64,000 nucleotides of DNA from Calothrix sp. HK-06 (GCF_001904745.1 NZ_MRCD01000027.1:27027-91026), one strand, 5' to 3'. Shown: positions 52,393-62,755, numbered from the stretch's first letter. Notes: generated from the letters alone by a model not told the origin. A program made the numbers and translations.

Positions 52393-55300
52393 CTAAACAG
52401 TAATTTTGCCTTCCGCAGCTTCTTGCTGCTGAGACAAGCAGTAATAAAGTCCTTTCATTTGTGTTAATTCACTGTGGGTACCCTGTTCCGCAATTTTTCC
52501 AGCATTCATCATCAAGATGATGTCGGCATTTTGAATTGTCGCGAGACGGTGCGTAATAAATAACACCGTGCGTCCTTTGAATGCGATTTGTAGGTTTAAG
52601 CACACCTGTCTTTCTGTTGCGTAGTCGAGCGCGCTCGTTGCTTCGTCAAGAATCAAAAGTGGTGGATTTTGCAGTACAGTACGCGCAATTGCAATTCTTT
52701 GTCTTTGTCCACCCGATAAAGCTGCTCCTCTTTCACCAACGCGCGTGTTATAACCATTGGGCAAGCTCATAATGAAGTCATGCGCGCAGGCTATTTTTGC
52801 AGCTTCTACAATTTCTTCGGGAGTGGCATCAGGCATAGTTAGGGCAATATTTTGCTGTACTGTGGTATCAAATAGAAGAGTATCTTGCAGTACCATCCCG
52901 ATTTGTTGACGAAGCGAATACAGTTCAACTTTACTAATGTCATATCCGTCAATCAGAATTCTGCCAGCATCAAGTTCGTAGAGTCGAGGGATAAGTTTGG
53001 TTAAGGTACTTTTACCGGCGCCACTTTGTCCGACTACTCCAATAAATGAACCTGCAGGAATTTCAACTGAGACGTTGTTAAGTTGGGGATTTGGTGATTT
53101 GGCAAAGCTGAAGGTAACGTTTTCGTACCGAACTTGCCCTTTAATAACTGGCATGGGTATATTGCTTTGACCAGCAAGTTCTGACTCTTGGGGAGTATCG
53201 AGAATGTCTGCTAATCGTTCCAACGATAGTGCTGTTTCTTGGAAGTTTTGCCAAAGTTGAATTAACCGTAGTAATGGACTTGTAACATATCCAGCAATAA
53301 TTCTAAAGGCTATAAGTTCTCCAAGGGTAATTTCCCCTTTGAGTACGAGATAGGCGCCTACCCACAGCAATAATAAGTTTGATAATTTATTAAGAAAGTT
53401 ACTCAGAGAACTAGCAGTATTACTTGTTAGTACATTATCGAAACTGGCGCTAATATATCTACCGTAACGTTGTTGCCACTGCCATCTGGAATTCAGTTCG
53501 ATATTTTGTGCTTTGACAGTTTGAATACCCGATATAACTTCAACTAAATATGATTGAGTCTCAGCATTCTTTTCTGCTTTAGTGCGAGTTTGGCTACGAA
53601 CAATAGGAGCAAATATAAATGTTAATATAGCAAATAGTGGTACGGTTGCTAATGCCACAAGAGTTAGCAACCAACTATAAAATATCATCACTGCGATATA
53701 GATTACTGAGAAGACGGCATCGAGTACAACGGTAAGGGCAGTACCTGTTAGAAATGACCGAATGTTTTCTAATTCGTGTATTCTGGAAGATATTTCCCCT
53801 ACTGGACGTTTTTCAAAATACCGTAACGGTAATCTTAATAAATGGTCGATAACCTCTGAACCTAAAGATAAATCAATACGGTTAGTTGTATCAGCGAATA
53901 AGTTTGTACGTAACCAGGTAATTATTCCCTCAATTACTGCCATCGCAATCAAAACAAAACCCAATACATTCAGGGTATTGGCGCCATTTTGAATGATTAC
54001 CTTATCGATAATTACTTGGGTGACTAATGGATTGCCCAGCCCAAGTAGCTGTACAAATAATGAAGCGATAAATACTTCAGTTAATACAACTTTATGTTTT
54101 TTAATCGCTGGTAAAAACCAACTTAATCCAAATCGCTTTTTCGGAGTCTCTGGTGTAGATTGCAGCAATAAAACCTGCCCTTCTTCTCCCCAAGTCTCTA
54201 CAAAATCTTTAGTTTTTTTGCGGACGATACCTTGTTCGGGGATACCAAGGGTCAATTCTTTTTCAGATGAACTGTAGAGAATTGCGTAAGTATCTAGATA
54301 TGGAAGCAGTACTGGTGTAGGAAGTTGAGATATTGCAACCGCTGGTGCTTGTACGAGTTGCGCTTTTATTCCTATCAACTCTGCCAGTCCACCGCACAAT
54401 TCTATAGAGACCTTACCTGTTCGCTTATAATTATTCGACAGCGCGCGGTGTAAAACATCTCTTCTCCACGGCATTCCCCAATATTGTGAAAGCATGTGGA
54501 AACAGGCAAGTGTAGCATCAACTGGTCCGCGACCGCGAACGAAGGGGTATTTGATGTGCTGCTTACTGGTTTTACTTGCTGCTTCAGGTTTTTCAGGGGC
54601 AAAAGGGACATCTTCCCAAGGATTTACCTCAACCGAAATATCTTCCGTAACACTTTCAGCTTGTTTATCAGCTTGTTCAAATGATAAAGTTGGGTCAGTA
54701 AACCCAATGAGGCGAATTCCCTTACCTGTAGATTGGATATATTCTTGATTTCTATCTTGATTTTTATCTTGAGTATTAGCAGAATTTATGGACTCCCCAA
54801 CCTGATAGTTAGAACCACTGCTGCTGACTAACCATAACAGGTTAGGGTCTAACTGCGAAAATGGTATCTTTCCAGATGGAAGGTTGAGAATAGTTGAATG
54901 ATTTGCCGCGATTGTAGCAAGTTCTTTTAAATTATCTACTACTTTACCCCGACGTTGTAGTTCCTTAGCTAACAAGTCATATATTTCGATTAGATTGTAT
55001 TTGCTACGAAAATATTCGGCAACTTCGGGTTGGTTAGATAATAGTTCTTCAAAATCTGGTGCATTCAGTGTGAGACAAACTGACTCTACAGAGGAAATAA
55101 CTGTTTCACACGCTACACCTCGAATTATTCCCACGGCGCCGCACAATGCACCAGGTTTAAGGTTTTCTAATGTTTCGGGAGCTGCAACCGAGTCATAATA
55201 TGCCAACAAACGCGCTTGCCCTGTGTAAAGAATCGCAATTTTTGCAGGCAAATTGTCCTTGACAACTATGGCTTGCCCCATCCGGTAGCGCAACGGCGAA

Positions 55301-55398
55301 AGCTTTGATGCAAGTTTTTCGATATCAGCTATATCCATCCTGTCAAAAGGTGGTGTAGTAGCCAGAAAGTCAATAATAGTGCTGGGACTCGATATCAT
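52393..55398 (-). CDS. Type I secretion ABC exporter with N-terminal cyclic-nucleotide-binding domain and degenerate C39-like domain
   Basis: Numbering is from the upstream start at 55437 (1014 aa). I prefer the ATG at 55398 (MISSPSTIIDFLATTP) because the longer form overlaps the upstream gene. Residues about 20-150 are a cNMP-binding domain (FDRMDIADIEKLASKL, GALCGAVGIIRG). About 290-430 is a C39-peptidase-like domain in which the catalytic Cys is replaced (GPVDATLACFHML, Ala for Cys) and no catalytic His is evident, as in HlyB-type exporters. A six-TM exporter region follows, then the ABC domain: Walker A GQSGAGKST (about 800), LSGGQRQRIAIAR (about 909), Walker B LLILDEATSALD, H-loop FITHRLAT. 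Likely exports the two giant proteins without cutting a leader. Confidence 0.9.
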   Translation of the reverse strand: MISSPSTIIDFLATTPPFDRMDIADIEKLASKLSPLRYRMGQAIVVKDNLPAKIAILYTGQARLLAYYDSVAAPETLENLKPGALCGAVGIIRGVACETVISSVESVCLTLNAPDFEELLSNQPEVAEYFRSKYNLIEIYDLLAKELQRRGKVVDNLKELATIAANHSTILNLPSGKIPFSQLDPNLLWLVSSSGSNYQVGESINSANTQDKNQDRNQEYIQSTGKGIRLIGFTDPTLSFEQADKQAESVTEDISVEVNPWEDVPFAPEKPEAASKTSKQHIKYPFVRGRGPVDATLACFHMLSQYWGMPWRRDVLHRALSNNYKRTGKVSIELCGGLAELIGIKAQLVQAPAVAISQLPTPVLLPYLDTYAILYSSSEKELTLGIPEQGIVRKKTKDFVETWGEEGQVLLLQSTPETPKKRFGLSWFLPAIKKHKVVLTEVFIASLFVQLLGLGNPLVTQVIIDKVIIQNGANTLNVLGFVLIAMAVIEGIITWLRTNLFADTTNRIDLSLGSEVIDHLLRLPLRYFEKRPVGEISSRIHELENIRSFLTGTALTVVLDAVFSVIYIAVMIFYSWLLTLVALATVPLFAILTFIFAPIVRSQTRTKAEKNAETQSYLVEVISGIQTVKAQNIELNSRWQWQQRYGRYISASFDNVLTSNTASSLSNFLNKLSNLLLLWVGAYLVLKGEITLGELIAFRIIAGYVTSPLLRLIQLWQNFQETALSLERLADILDTPQESELAGQSNIPMPVIKGQVRYENVTFSFAKSPNPQLNNVSVEIPAGSFIGVVGQSGAGKSTLTKLIPRLYELDAGRILIDGYDISKVELYSLRQQIGMVLQDTLLFDTTVQQNIALTMPDATPEEIVEAAKIACAHDFIMSLPNGYNTRVGERGAALSGGQRQRIAIARTVLQNPPLLILDEATSALDYATERQVCLNLQIAFKGRTVLFITHRLATIQNADIILMMNAGKIAEQGTHSELTQMKGLYYCLSQQQEAAEGKITV

Positions 55399-55405
55399 TG
55401 TGCTT

Positions 55406-56179
55406 TTAAAATTTATTTTGTGTGTGTAGAGACGCAATATGTCGCGTCTCTACATTGTCTTTAATTGAAATTGGGTTTTTTTGGAGTTGCTCTTCCAGCC
55501 ATTTTTCAAATAAATGGTTGAGTAACACGGTGCCTGTTGTCTCGTCTAACTGTGCTGGGATTAATTTCTCTAGCCGTAGAATTACGTACCAATTTTCCAA
55601 CTTCATTGGTGTCCACAACTGCCCTTCAGAGGAAATGGAAAGTTTTTGAGCAATTACTGGATGCGGTTGTGATAAGGGTACTGGTCCTATTAATCCTCCA
55701 GTAGTCGCTTCTTGCCCCTGCGAAAATTCCCGCGCGCAATCGGCAAAGCTTTGTTCTTCTGCTTTGATACGGAAGTATAATTCTTGCGCTACCTCCATAT
55801 CTTGAGTACGCAGCAGCGAATATATAACTTTATCTAATTGGGGTTTGTATTGTAGAAAGTTTTGTTTAAGCGTTTCTCCCCAGGTTGCTTGTTTAAATTT
55901 TTCCACCCGCAGTTGTTTTGTGGCTAATGCTTCTAACTGCTCTACTGTCATACAATACCGTTTAAGTACAGCATCAAGGGCACCAGGAGTAGTTATTTGA
56001 TTGTTTTGATAAAATGTAGAAATAGTATTATTTTTCTCTTCAGGCGTTAATTTTATATTGGTAATGAATTTATCGATTAATAGTTCGCGTTGTAACTGTG
56101 GAAGTAGTTGGTAGCCAGCCAACAGTAGAATAGCTTCTGTGGCTGTAATAATTTCGTTGCCAAGTTGAATGTTAGCCAT
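55406..56179 (-). CDS. Parvulin-type peptidylprolyl isomerase linked to the secretion locus
   Basis: The 257-aa protein has an N-terminal helical part (residues 1-125) and a rotamase-like domain (about 130-225: ELYFRIKAEEQSFADCAREFS, GGLIGPVPLSQPHPVIAQKL, WYVILRLEKLIPAQLD). It has no signal peptide, so it is presumably cytoplasmic and may act on nascent secretion substrates. First gene of the leftward unit; the exporter starts 7 bases past its stop (ATG 55398). Its last 15 or so codons are partly encoded by a GTAGAGACG palindrome (55426-55453) and do not look like the family's natural end. Confidence 0.8.
   Translation of the reverse strand: MANIQLGNEIITATEAILLLAGYQLLPQLQRELLIDKFITNIKLTPEEKNNTISTFYQNNQITTPGALDAVLKRYCMTVEQLEALATKQLRVEKFKQATWGETLKQNFLQYKPQLDKVIYSLLRTQDMEVAQELYFRIKAEEQSFADCAREFSQGQEATTGGLIGPVPLSQPHPVIAQKLSISSEGQLWTPMKLENWYVILRLEKLIPAQLDETTGTVLLNHLFEKWLEEQLQKNPISIKDNVETRHIASLHTQNKF
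55426..55453. repeat. GTAGAGACG palindrome inside the isomerase 3' end
   Basis: GTAGAGACGC ... GCGTCTCTAC, 28 bp, 10-bp arms around AATATGTC, same size as the copy at 25388-25415. It is translated as residues about 242-251 (VETRHIASLH). Confidence 0.8.
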
Positions 56180-56332
56180 AGCGGGTATGTGGCAGGAAAA
56201 AGAGGGCAGTTTGTATGATTTCCCTTACATATGCTGTCTAATTTCCTATACGTGTGTCATCAGTAACCATACGTACATCCACTTATGGTAATTATGCTGT
56301 TTTGCGTACAAATACTGTTGTGATAATGAAAA

Positions 56333-57151
56333 TTATCCTTTTAACTTCAAAAGTAGGCGCCGAATTACCGAAGCATCGCGTGCGTCGGGTGTACGGTACA
56401 AATAAGTTTCTAAATCTTGTGTTGCTTGTGTGAAGCGTCCTAGTTGGTAAGATAGTAAACCACGGTCGCGAATATCGATGATGGAATCTGGCGCCACTAG
56501 TAAAATTCGCTCGACTGCTGCTAAAGCAAGTTCTAATTCCTGCTTGTTCAAATAAATATGTTTTAGATTCGATAGCAACCGTATCAAAAACTGAGCTTTT
56601 GTCACCCTTGGTAAATGTTCGGGTTGTAACTGTACGGGTTGCTGATAAATTTGGCTCAACCGCAACTCACAATCTTGCGGGAACAATATTTCGCCATCGT
56701 GGAAAGTATCTATATATATATCCATATCGGGAATATCTGGACGTATCAAAAAATGTCCCGGCATTCCCACTCCCACCATTGGAAAATCTACACGACGCGC
56801 GACTTCTAAATATACTAGCGCTAGTGTAATCGGAATTCCCAGGCGCCGCTCGATTACGTCATTTAAAAAGCTGTTGCGCGGGTCATAATAGTTTTCGGTG
56901 TTACCTGCAAATCCTAAATCTCCGTACAAGTATTCGTTAATACTTTTAACTACTCGCATTGGATACCGCGTGTCGGGTAAACGTTCCTGTAGCTCAAATG
57001 CCATTGTATCCAATGCGTTGAGATACTCGTCACAGTCCAAGTCGGGGTACTCTTCAGTCGCTATATATAAAGCTGCTTTGGCTAAGTCTATATTTTCATC
57101 AACTTGCTGAATTTCTTGATAAAAATATTGCCGTGCCGATACGTAGTTCAT
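56333..57151 (-). CDS. SirB1-type transglutaminase-like protein with TPR-like C-terminus
   Basis: The 272-aa protein has the SirB1/transglutaminase-core-2 segment NSFLNDVIERRLGIPITLALVYLEVARRV, then GVGMPGHFLIRPD with the conserved His, and DIYIDTFHDGEILF. The C-terminal 80 residues form TPR-like helices (AAVERILLVAPDSIIDIRDRGLLSYQLGRF). The usual nucleophilic Cys is not evident, as is common in this family, so enzyme activity is doubtful. Monocistronic; it is divergent from the ATP synthase genes. Confidence 0.85.
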   Translation of the reverse strand: MNYVSARQYFYQEIQQVDENIDLAKAALYIATEEYPDLDCDEYLNALDTMAFELQERLPDTRYPMRVVKSINEYLYGDLGFAGNTENYYDPRNSFLNDVIERRLGIPITLALVYLEVARRVDFPMVGVGMPGHFLIRPDIPDMDIYIDTFHDGEILFPQDCELRLSQIYQQPVQLQPEHLPRVTKAQFLIRLLSNLKHIYLNKQELELALAAVERILLVAPDSIIDIRDRGLLSYQLGRFTQATQDLETYLYRTPDARDASVIRRLLLKLKG

Positions 57152-57239
57152 AAGCTGATGCTAAAACAATAAGCCGGATAAAATAATTCTTATTTCTATA
57201 CTAAATCTAGAGCAGGCGGCGCCGAAAATACTACAAATA

Positions 57240-57374
57240 TTATTTTACCGTAAAAATAAACGTCTCCCTATTTCTTTCACGTCCGAAAAGGCAGTAATTG
57301 CGCCTGTAGTCAAATTCAAGTGAAATGGCATGGCAGTACTCTCGCACTCAATTGGGTGTGAGAGTATTTTTTTT
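57240..57374 (+). ncRNA. Candidate small RNA ended by an orphan terminator
   Basis: The plus strand has no gene between the preceding minus-strand genes and atpD, yet a strong terminator stands at 57337-57374. The transcript it ends would lie within about 57170-57337, where TTTCAC and GTGAAA could pair. The 5' end is a guess. An alternative is that the hairpin insulates atpD from read-through. Confidence 0.35.
57337..57374 (+). terminator. Strong intrinsic terminator without an upstream gene
   Basis: TACTCTCGCAC (57337-57347) pairs over 11 bp (one G-U) with GTGTGAGAGTA (57356-57366), followed by eight T (57367-57374). Confidence 0.8.
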
Positions 57375-59113
<1,739 letters not shown>

Positions 59114-59134
59114 TCGTAAGGGCTAATCTAGTAA

Positions 59135-59188
59135 GGGCGGGTTAACCAAATATTTAGTACTCTTTTTAAGATATTTGTAAACCCGCCC
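59135..59188 (+). other. Intercistronic hairpin between beta and epsilon genes
   Basis: GGGCGGGTT (59135-59143) pairs with AACCCGCCC (59180-59188), and AAATAT with ATATTT extends the stem inward. With no T run it is not a terminator; it may set the beta:epsilon ratio by processing or partial blockage. Confidence 0.6.
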
Positions 59189-59231
59189 ATATATTACCGC
59201 CCATACAGTAATGTAAAATTGACGAAAATCT

Positions 59232-59645
59232 ATGACTTTAACCGTTCGTGTACTTTCTCCAGATAAAACAGTCTGGGATGCTTCTGCTGAAGAAGTAATT
59301 TTGCCTAGTACAACTGGACAACTAGGTATTCTTAGTGGACACGCGCCACTTTTATCTGCGTTAGATACAGGTGTAATGCGTGTGCGTCCTAGCAAAAATC
59401 AACCTTGGGTAGCTATTGCTTTACAAGGTGGTTTTGTGGAAGTTGAAGAAAATGAAGTTACAATTCTCGTTAATGGTGGCGAACGTGGCGATAAGATTAA
59501 CTTGGAAGAAGCACGTTCTGCATTTAACGAAGCTCAAACTCGTCTAAACTCTGTTTCTCCTGACGATAGACAGGCAACAATTCAAGCTACTCAAGCTTTT
59601 AAACGTGCGCGCGCTCGTTTTCAAGCTGCTGGTGGTATGGTATAA
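59232..59645 (+). CDS. atpC: F1 ATP synthase subunit epsilon
   Basis: The 137-aa protein has the epsilon beta-sandwich (TLTVRVLSPDKTVWDASAEEVILPS, GQLGILSGHAPLLSALDTG) and a C-terminal helical hairpin (EEARSAFNEAQTRLN, RARARFQAAGGM). It couples rotation in F1 and inhibits ATP hydrolysis. Known as atpE in cyanobacterial naming. Cotranscribed with the beta gene. Confidence 0.95.
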   Translation: MTLTVRVLSPDKTVWDASAEEVILPSTTGQLGILSGHAPLLSALDTGVMRVRPSKNQPWVAIALQGGFVEVEENEVTILVNGGERGDKINLEEARSAFNEAQTRLNSVSPDDRQATIQATQAFKRARARFQAAGGMV

Positions 59646-59655
59646 CTTTATTAAT

Positions 59656-59730
59656 TGTCATGCTGAACGGAGTGAAGCATCTATTAAAGTATCTAAACTT
59701 TTAAGATTTTTCGCTTCGCTCAGAATGACA
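59656..59730. repeat. TGTCATGCTGAAC-type imperfect inverted repeat between convergent genes
   Basis: TGTCATGCTGAACGGAGTG at the left and CGCTTCGCTCAGAATGACA at the right are imperfect reverse complements. It lies between the stops of atpC and the phosphatase gene and can terminate both. A partial relative is near 24877. Confidence 0.65.
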
Positions 59731-59740
59731 CATAAAGTTA

Positions 59741-61702
59741 TTATTTTTGTTTTAATATAACTAATGTTACATCGTCTAAAAGCTGTTTGGCGCCAATAAA
59801 TTTCCACAAGTCCTGAATAATAGCTTGTTTTATTTCTTCTGCACGTAGTTGCCAATTTTCTTTAATGACTTGTATTAATCGCTTCAACCCGTATAAGGCG
59901 CCGTTCATATCTTCAGCTTCTGTAATACCATCGGTATAAAGAACTACAACATCATTTGGATATAGTTGAATATCTGCATGACCAATAAAATCAGAAATTT
60001 CTTCCTCTAAACCAATTGGAAAACCTAAATCAACTGTATCGACTCTTTGTATTAAACCACCACGTCGAACAACGAGCATTTCTTCATGTTGTCCTGATAA
60101 TCGAACTTTACCATTTTCGTAGTCGAGTAAGCACAGCGTCATATTTTTATCTGAGTTCATTCGCTGTACGTTTTGGTAAATAGTGCGGTTGAGAGTGTCG
60201 AGGAATTTTTTGGGGTCGGTTTCGTTATGTTCTAATAAGGTACGTACCGCAGTTTGAACCATTATCATTAACACACCGCTTTCTAGTCCATGTCCGGTAA
60301 CGTCACCAATTCCAATTTTTACTTTGCCGTCGTGGTAAATTACATCATAGTAGTCACCACCTACTTCGGTAGCAGAAAGCATGAACCCAGCTATTTCTAA
60401 ATCTGGTATCTGTTCGAGTTCATGTTTTTGTGGTAAAATCATTTTTTGAAGTTTACTAGTTACCTCTAATTCGGCGCCCATACGAATATTTTCATCGGTT
60501 AGGCATTGGTTCAAAAGATTGACTTCTTTGTTGGCTTTAACTAAAGCAAGTGCAATATCGTTAAATGATTTGACGACTTCCGCTAATTCATCGCGGTTTT
60601 CTAAAGTAATGCTTTCGGTGACAGTTCCATCAATCATTTGTTTTGATGCTGCACTCAAGCTAGATACTGTTTGTCTTACACCTAAATAAAACGCAATATA
60701 TAAATACAATACTACTATTAAAATGGTTGAGACAAAAATGCACAGTAATACTTGTCTCTGCACAAAGCCATTGATACGGTTTTGCAAAAGCACATCAAGT
60801 TCGACAATTGCTTTATCCCAAAGAATATAGCTTAGTTTTAAATTCTCTGCTGCCGCTGTGTAAAATACTTGGCTGCTTAAAGTATCACTATTTTCAGTTA
60901 AAGGTATTGCTGTATCAACGAGGAAATCAATTTTATTAGTATAGTCATTTAACAAATTTTCAAGCTTTGGACGTGTATTTCCAGCAGGATTAAAATTAAA
61001 GGCATCCTGCATGTTTTTCTTTAACTCGCTATTATATTCTTCGAGTTTTGCTAAATATTTGATTAATTTAATACGTGATTCAACGGTATCTTGTTTAGTT
61101 TGGATACTTTTTTGAGTTATAAGCTGAATGTCTGCTAAAGTATACTGCATTTCTGGCAGCTTCAACAAAGTTGCATCCATTAAATAGTAACTATCTATGT
61201 CTGGGTCAAGGATTAAGTTGGATTGGTCTCCAACTTTATTCCTCAACTCATCGATGTCTTGTCGTAGCGTATTGTATGCTTGACTTTTTTCTTCTGTATT
61301 ATTTTGATTTTCAATTTGGCGCCATTTCTCTTTTATCGAATTAAATTTATTGGTCGTTAGTAAGATATTGCCATATTTTTTATCAACATCTTCTAATGAC
61401 TGCATCTGATTATTAATTCTTGCCTTGAGTTCTTTTAACTCATTTTGTTTTGTTTGGTCGTTGTTAGTTATTTGTGCAAGTGAAACATCTGACCATAGCT
61501 GACGCAAAGGACGTAGGTAAATGTTACCAATTTTTTCCTTTTCTGCAAAATCATTTCGTGATTGAATTTCGGAAATCAGTAAATACATTACCAAACTTAA
61601 CGGCAACACAAAAATACTACTGATTAAAGTAAATTTTTGTGGATATTTAAGGCGATTCATTAAAATAATCGCTGGACTAAATATTTTTTTTACTTGTTTC
61701 AT
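59741..61702 (-). CDS. Membrane-bound PP2C/SpoIIE-type serine phosphatase with HAMP (RsbU/IcfG-like)
   Basis: Counted from the ATG at 61702 the protein has 653 aa (MKQVKKIFSPAIILM). The frame stays open to 61816, but those codons match the tail of a broken STAS gene. Order: TM1 (FTLISSIFVLPLSLVMYLLI), a roughly 300-residue external helical sensor, TM2 (LLCIFVSTILIVVLYLYIAF), HAMP, and a SpoIIE phosphatase domain with metal ligands in EVGGDYYDV, GIGDVTGHGLESG and LYTDGITEAED. It should dephosphorylate a STAS antagonist and so release a target from its kinase; the STAS and kinase genes lie just upstream. This matches the Synechocystis slr1859-slr1860(icfG)-slr1861 set in content. Confidence 0.85.
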   Translation of the reverse strand: MKQVKKIFSPAIILMNRLKYPQKFTLISSIFVLPLSLVMYLLISEIQSRNDFAEKEKIGNIYLRPLRQLWSDVSLAQITNNDQTKQNELKELKARINNQMQSLEDVDKKYGNILLTTNKFNSIKEKWRQIENQNNTEEKSQAYNTLRQDIDELRNKVGDQSNLILDPDIDSYYLMDATLLKLPEMQYTLADIQLITQKSIQTKQDTVESRIKLIKYLAKLEEYNSELKKNMQDAFNFNPAGNTRPKLENLLNDYTNKIDFLVDTAIPLTENSDTLSSQVFYTAAAENLKLSYILWDKAIVELDVLLQNRINGFVQRQVLLCIFVSTILIVVLYLYIAFYLGVRQTVSSLSAASKQMIDGTVTESITLENRDELAEVVKSFNDIALALVKANKEVNLLNQCLTDENIRMGAELEVTSKLQKMILPQKHELEQIPDLEIAGFMLSATEVGGDYYDVIYHDGKVKIGIGDVTGHGLESGVLMIMVQTAVRTLLEHNETDPKKFLDTLNRTIYQNVQRMNSDKNMTLCLLDYENGKVRLSGQHEEMLVVRRGGLIQRVDTVDLGFPIGLEEEISDFIGHADIQLYPNDVVVLYTDGITEAEDMNGALYGLKRLIQVIKENWQLRAEEIKQAIIQDLWKFIGAKQLLDDVTLVILKQK

Positions 61703-62275
61703 AGATTGAAAATATAATTGATAATCTAATAGTAAATGTGGCATTAATATTTTGAAGTTTTTTAATTTTTTTAGTTGCAAAGGTATGTCATCTGATGCTT
61801 GAACCATTACTTGCAATTTCGATTTATCTCTTATATCTATAATACAATACGGTTCAGTTAAGGCTCGAATAGCTGTAAAATAGGTATTGGTGGAAGTTCT
61901 CGACCAGCTTTACCTGAAAGGGTTCATAGAAACAACCCAAGGGTTGTGAAAAAGCCTGTATCAAAATTTCACTCGAAAAAAGTTAAACACAGAGGCACTG
62001 GAACAACAACCAATCCTCCTATGTTTGTTGTTTCAAGCACTGCATAGCCTTAACTGAACCGTATTGATCTATAATATATCTATAACAAATTTATAAAGCA
62101 TAATAATTCCATAACTATTTAGAGCATACAACCTTTTCAAATTTAGATTAACTAGATTGGTTGGATTATTAGCAACGTTACTAAGTAACTGTATGATTGG
62201 AGAATACTCTGCTACTGTTCCTAACGTTAATGTTTCTTCAAAATAAACTGTTTTATTTGTTTTTTCATACCACAC
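61703..62275 (-). pseudogene. Second STAS (anti-sigma antagonist) gene, split by a mobile element
   Basis: The front half (62275 to about 62076) reads MWYEKTNKTVYFEETLTLG ... SYGIIMLYKFVIDI and then hits a stop in duplicated flank. The back half (about 61830 to 61732) reads RDKSKLQVMVQASDDIPLQ, then LKKLKNFKILMPHL. It aligns without a gap, from the Arg onward, to RNNKSVHMMILGANSIPWQ and SKLLKNLQRLMPNL of the intact STAS gene at 62353. Removing 243 bp between two ATATCTATAA copies (61833-61842 and 62076-62085) restores one frame, VIDI-RDKS. That restored frame then runs without a stop into the phosphatase gene. Confidence 0.85.
61845..62066 (+). mobile_element. 222-bp non-autonomous element with a transposase 3' remnant (IS4-like)
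   Basis: Perfect 21-bp terminal inverted repeats start CAATACGGTTCAGTTAAGG at 61845-61865 and end at 62046-62066. It is flanked flush by the 10-bp direct repeat ATCTATAATA (61835-61844 and 62067-62076). Inside, the plus strand frame from about 61901 to the stop at 62045-62047 contains RPALPERVHRNNPRVVKKP, like the C-terminus of IS4-family transposases (NPRVVKxxxS). It is thus an internally deleted IS rather than an intact one. A 7-bp hairpin (ACAACCC/GGGTTGT) lies in the middle. It separates the broken STAS halves. Confidence 0.9.
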
Positions 62276-62352
62276 ACGGTAGTTTTCACCCCTTCACATA
62301 TTCAACATAATTATGCATCTTTACCCTGATATAAATATTAAAAAATCATTAA

Positions 62353-62697
62353 CTAAATCATTTGTAAATTTAAATTTGGCATTAATCTTTGTAAGTTTTT
62401 GAGTAATTTACTTTGCCAAGGAATTGAATTGGCGCCAAGAATCATCATATGTACGCTTTTGTTGTTTCTCATTCCAATCACAAACTTAGATAGCATGGTA
62501 ATACCAGAACTGTTCAGAAAATCAAGATGCATTAAGTTGAGCGTAATTCGTGCTGGATTACTATCAACTACATCATTTAATAATTTTAGAATGGGTGCAT
62601 ATTCTTCCATTCCGTTCAAACGTAAACTGCCATGAAAGTTAATAGTTGCGGAGTTAGTTTCATAGCAAACTTTATAGTTATCGCCTAAAATTTCCAT
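62353..62697 (-). CDS. STAS-domain anti-sigma factor antagonist-like protein (slr1859 type)
   Basis: The 114-aa single-domain protein has FHGSLRLNGMEEYAPILKLL, RITLNLMHLDFLNSSGITML with Ser-Ser-Gly at the expected phosphorylation position (around residues 68-69), and IPWQSKLLKNLQRLMPNL at the end. In partner switching the unphosphorylated form binds the kinase; the downstream phosphatase would reactivate it. It lies 58 bases after the kinase gene on the same strand. Confidence 0.85.
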   Translation of the reverse strand: MEILGDNYKVCYETNSATINFHGSLRLNGMEEYAPILKLLNDVVDSNPARITLNLMHLDFLNSSGITMLSKFVIGMRNNKSVHMMILGANSIPWQSKLLKNLQRLMPNLNLQMI

Positions 62698-62755
62698 TGT
62701 TTTAAATAGTGTAATATATGAATTTTAAAGTAGTAAAAATAGTAATAATATCAAC

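Noticed and set aside
55399..55437. Longer start of the ABC exporter
   Set aside because: Thirteen extra codons overlapping the isomerase's repeat-derived end; the ATG at 55398 begins where the CNB-domain protein becomes family-like.
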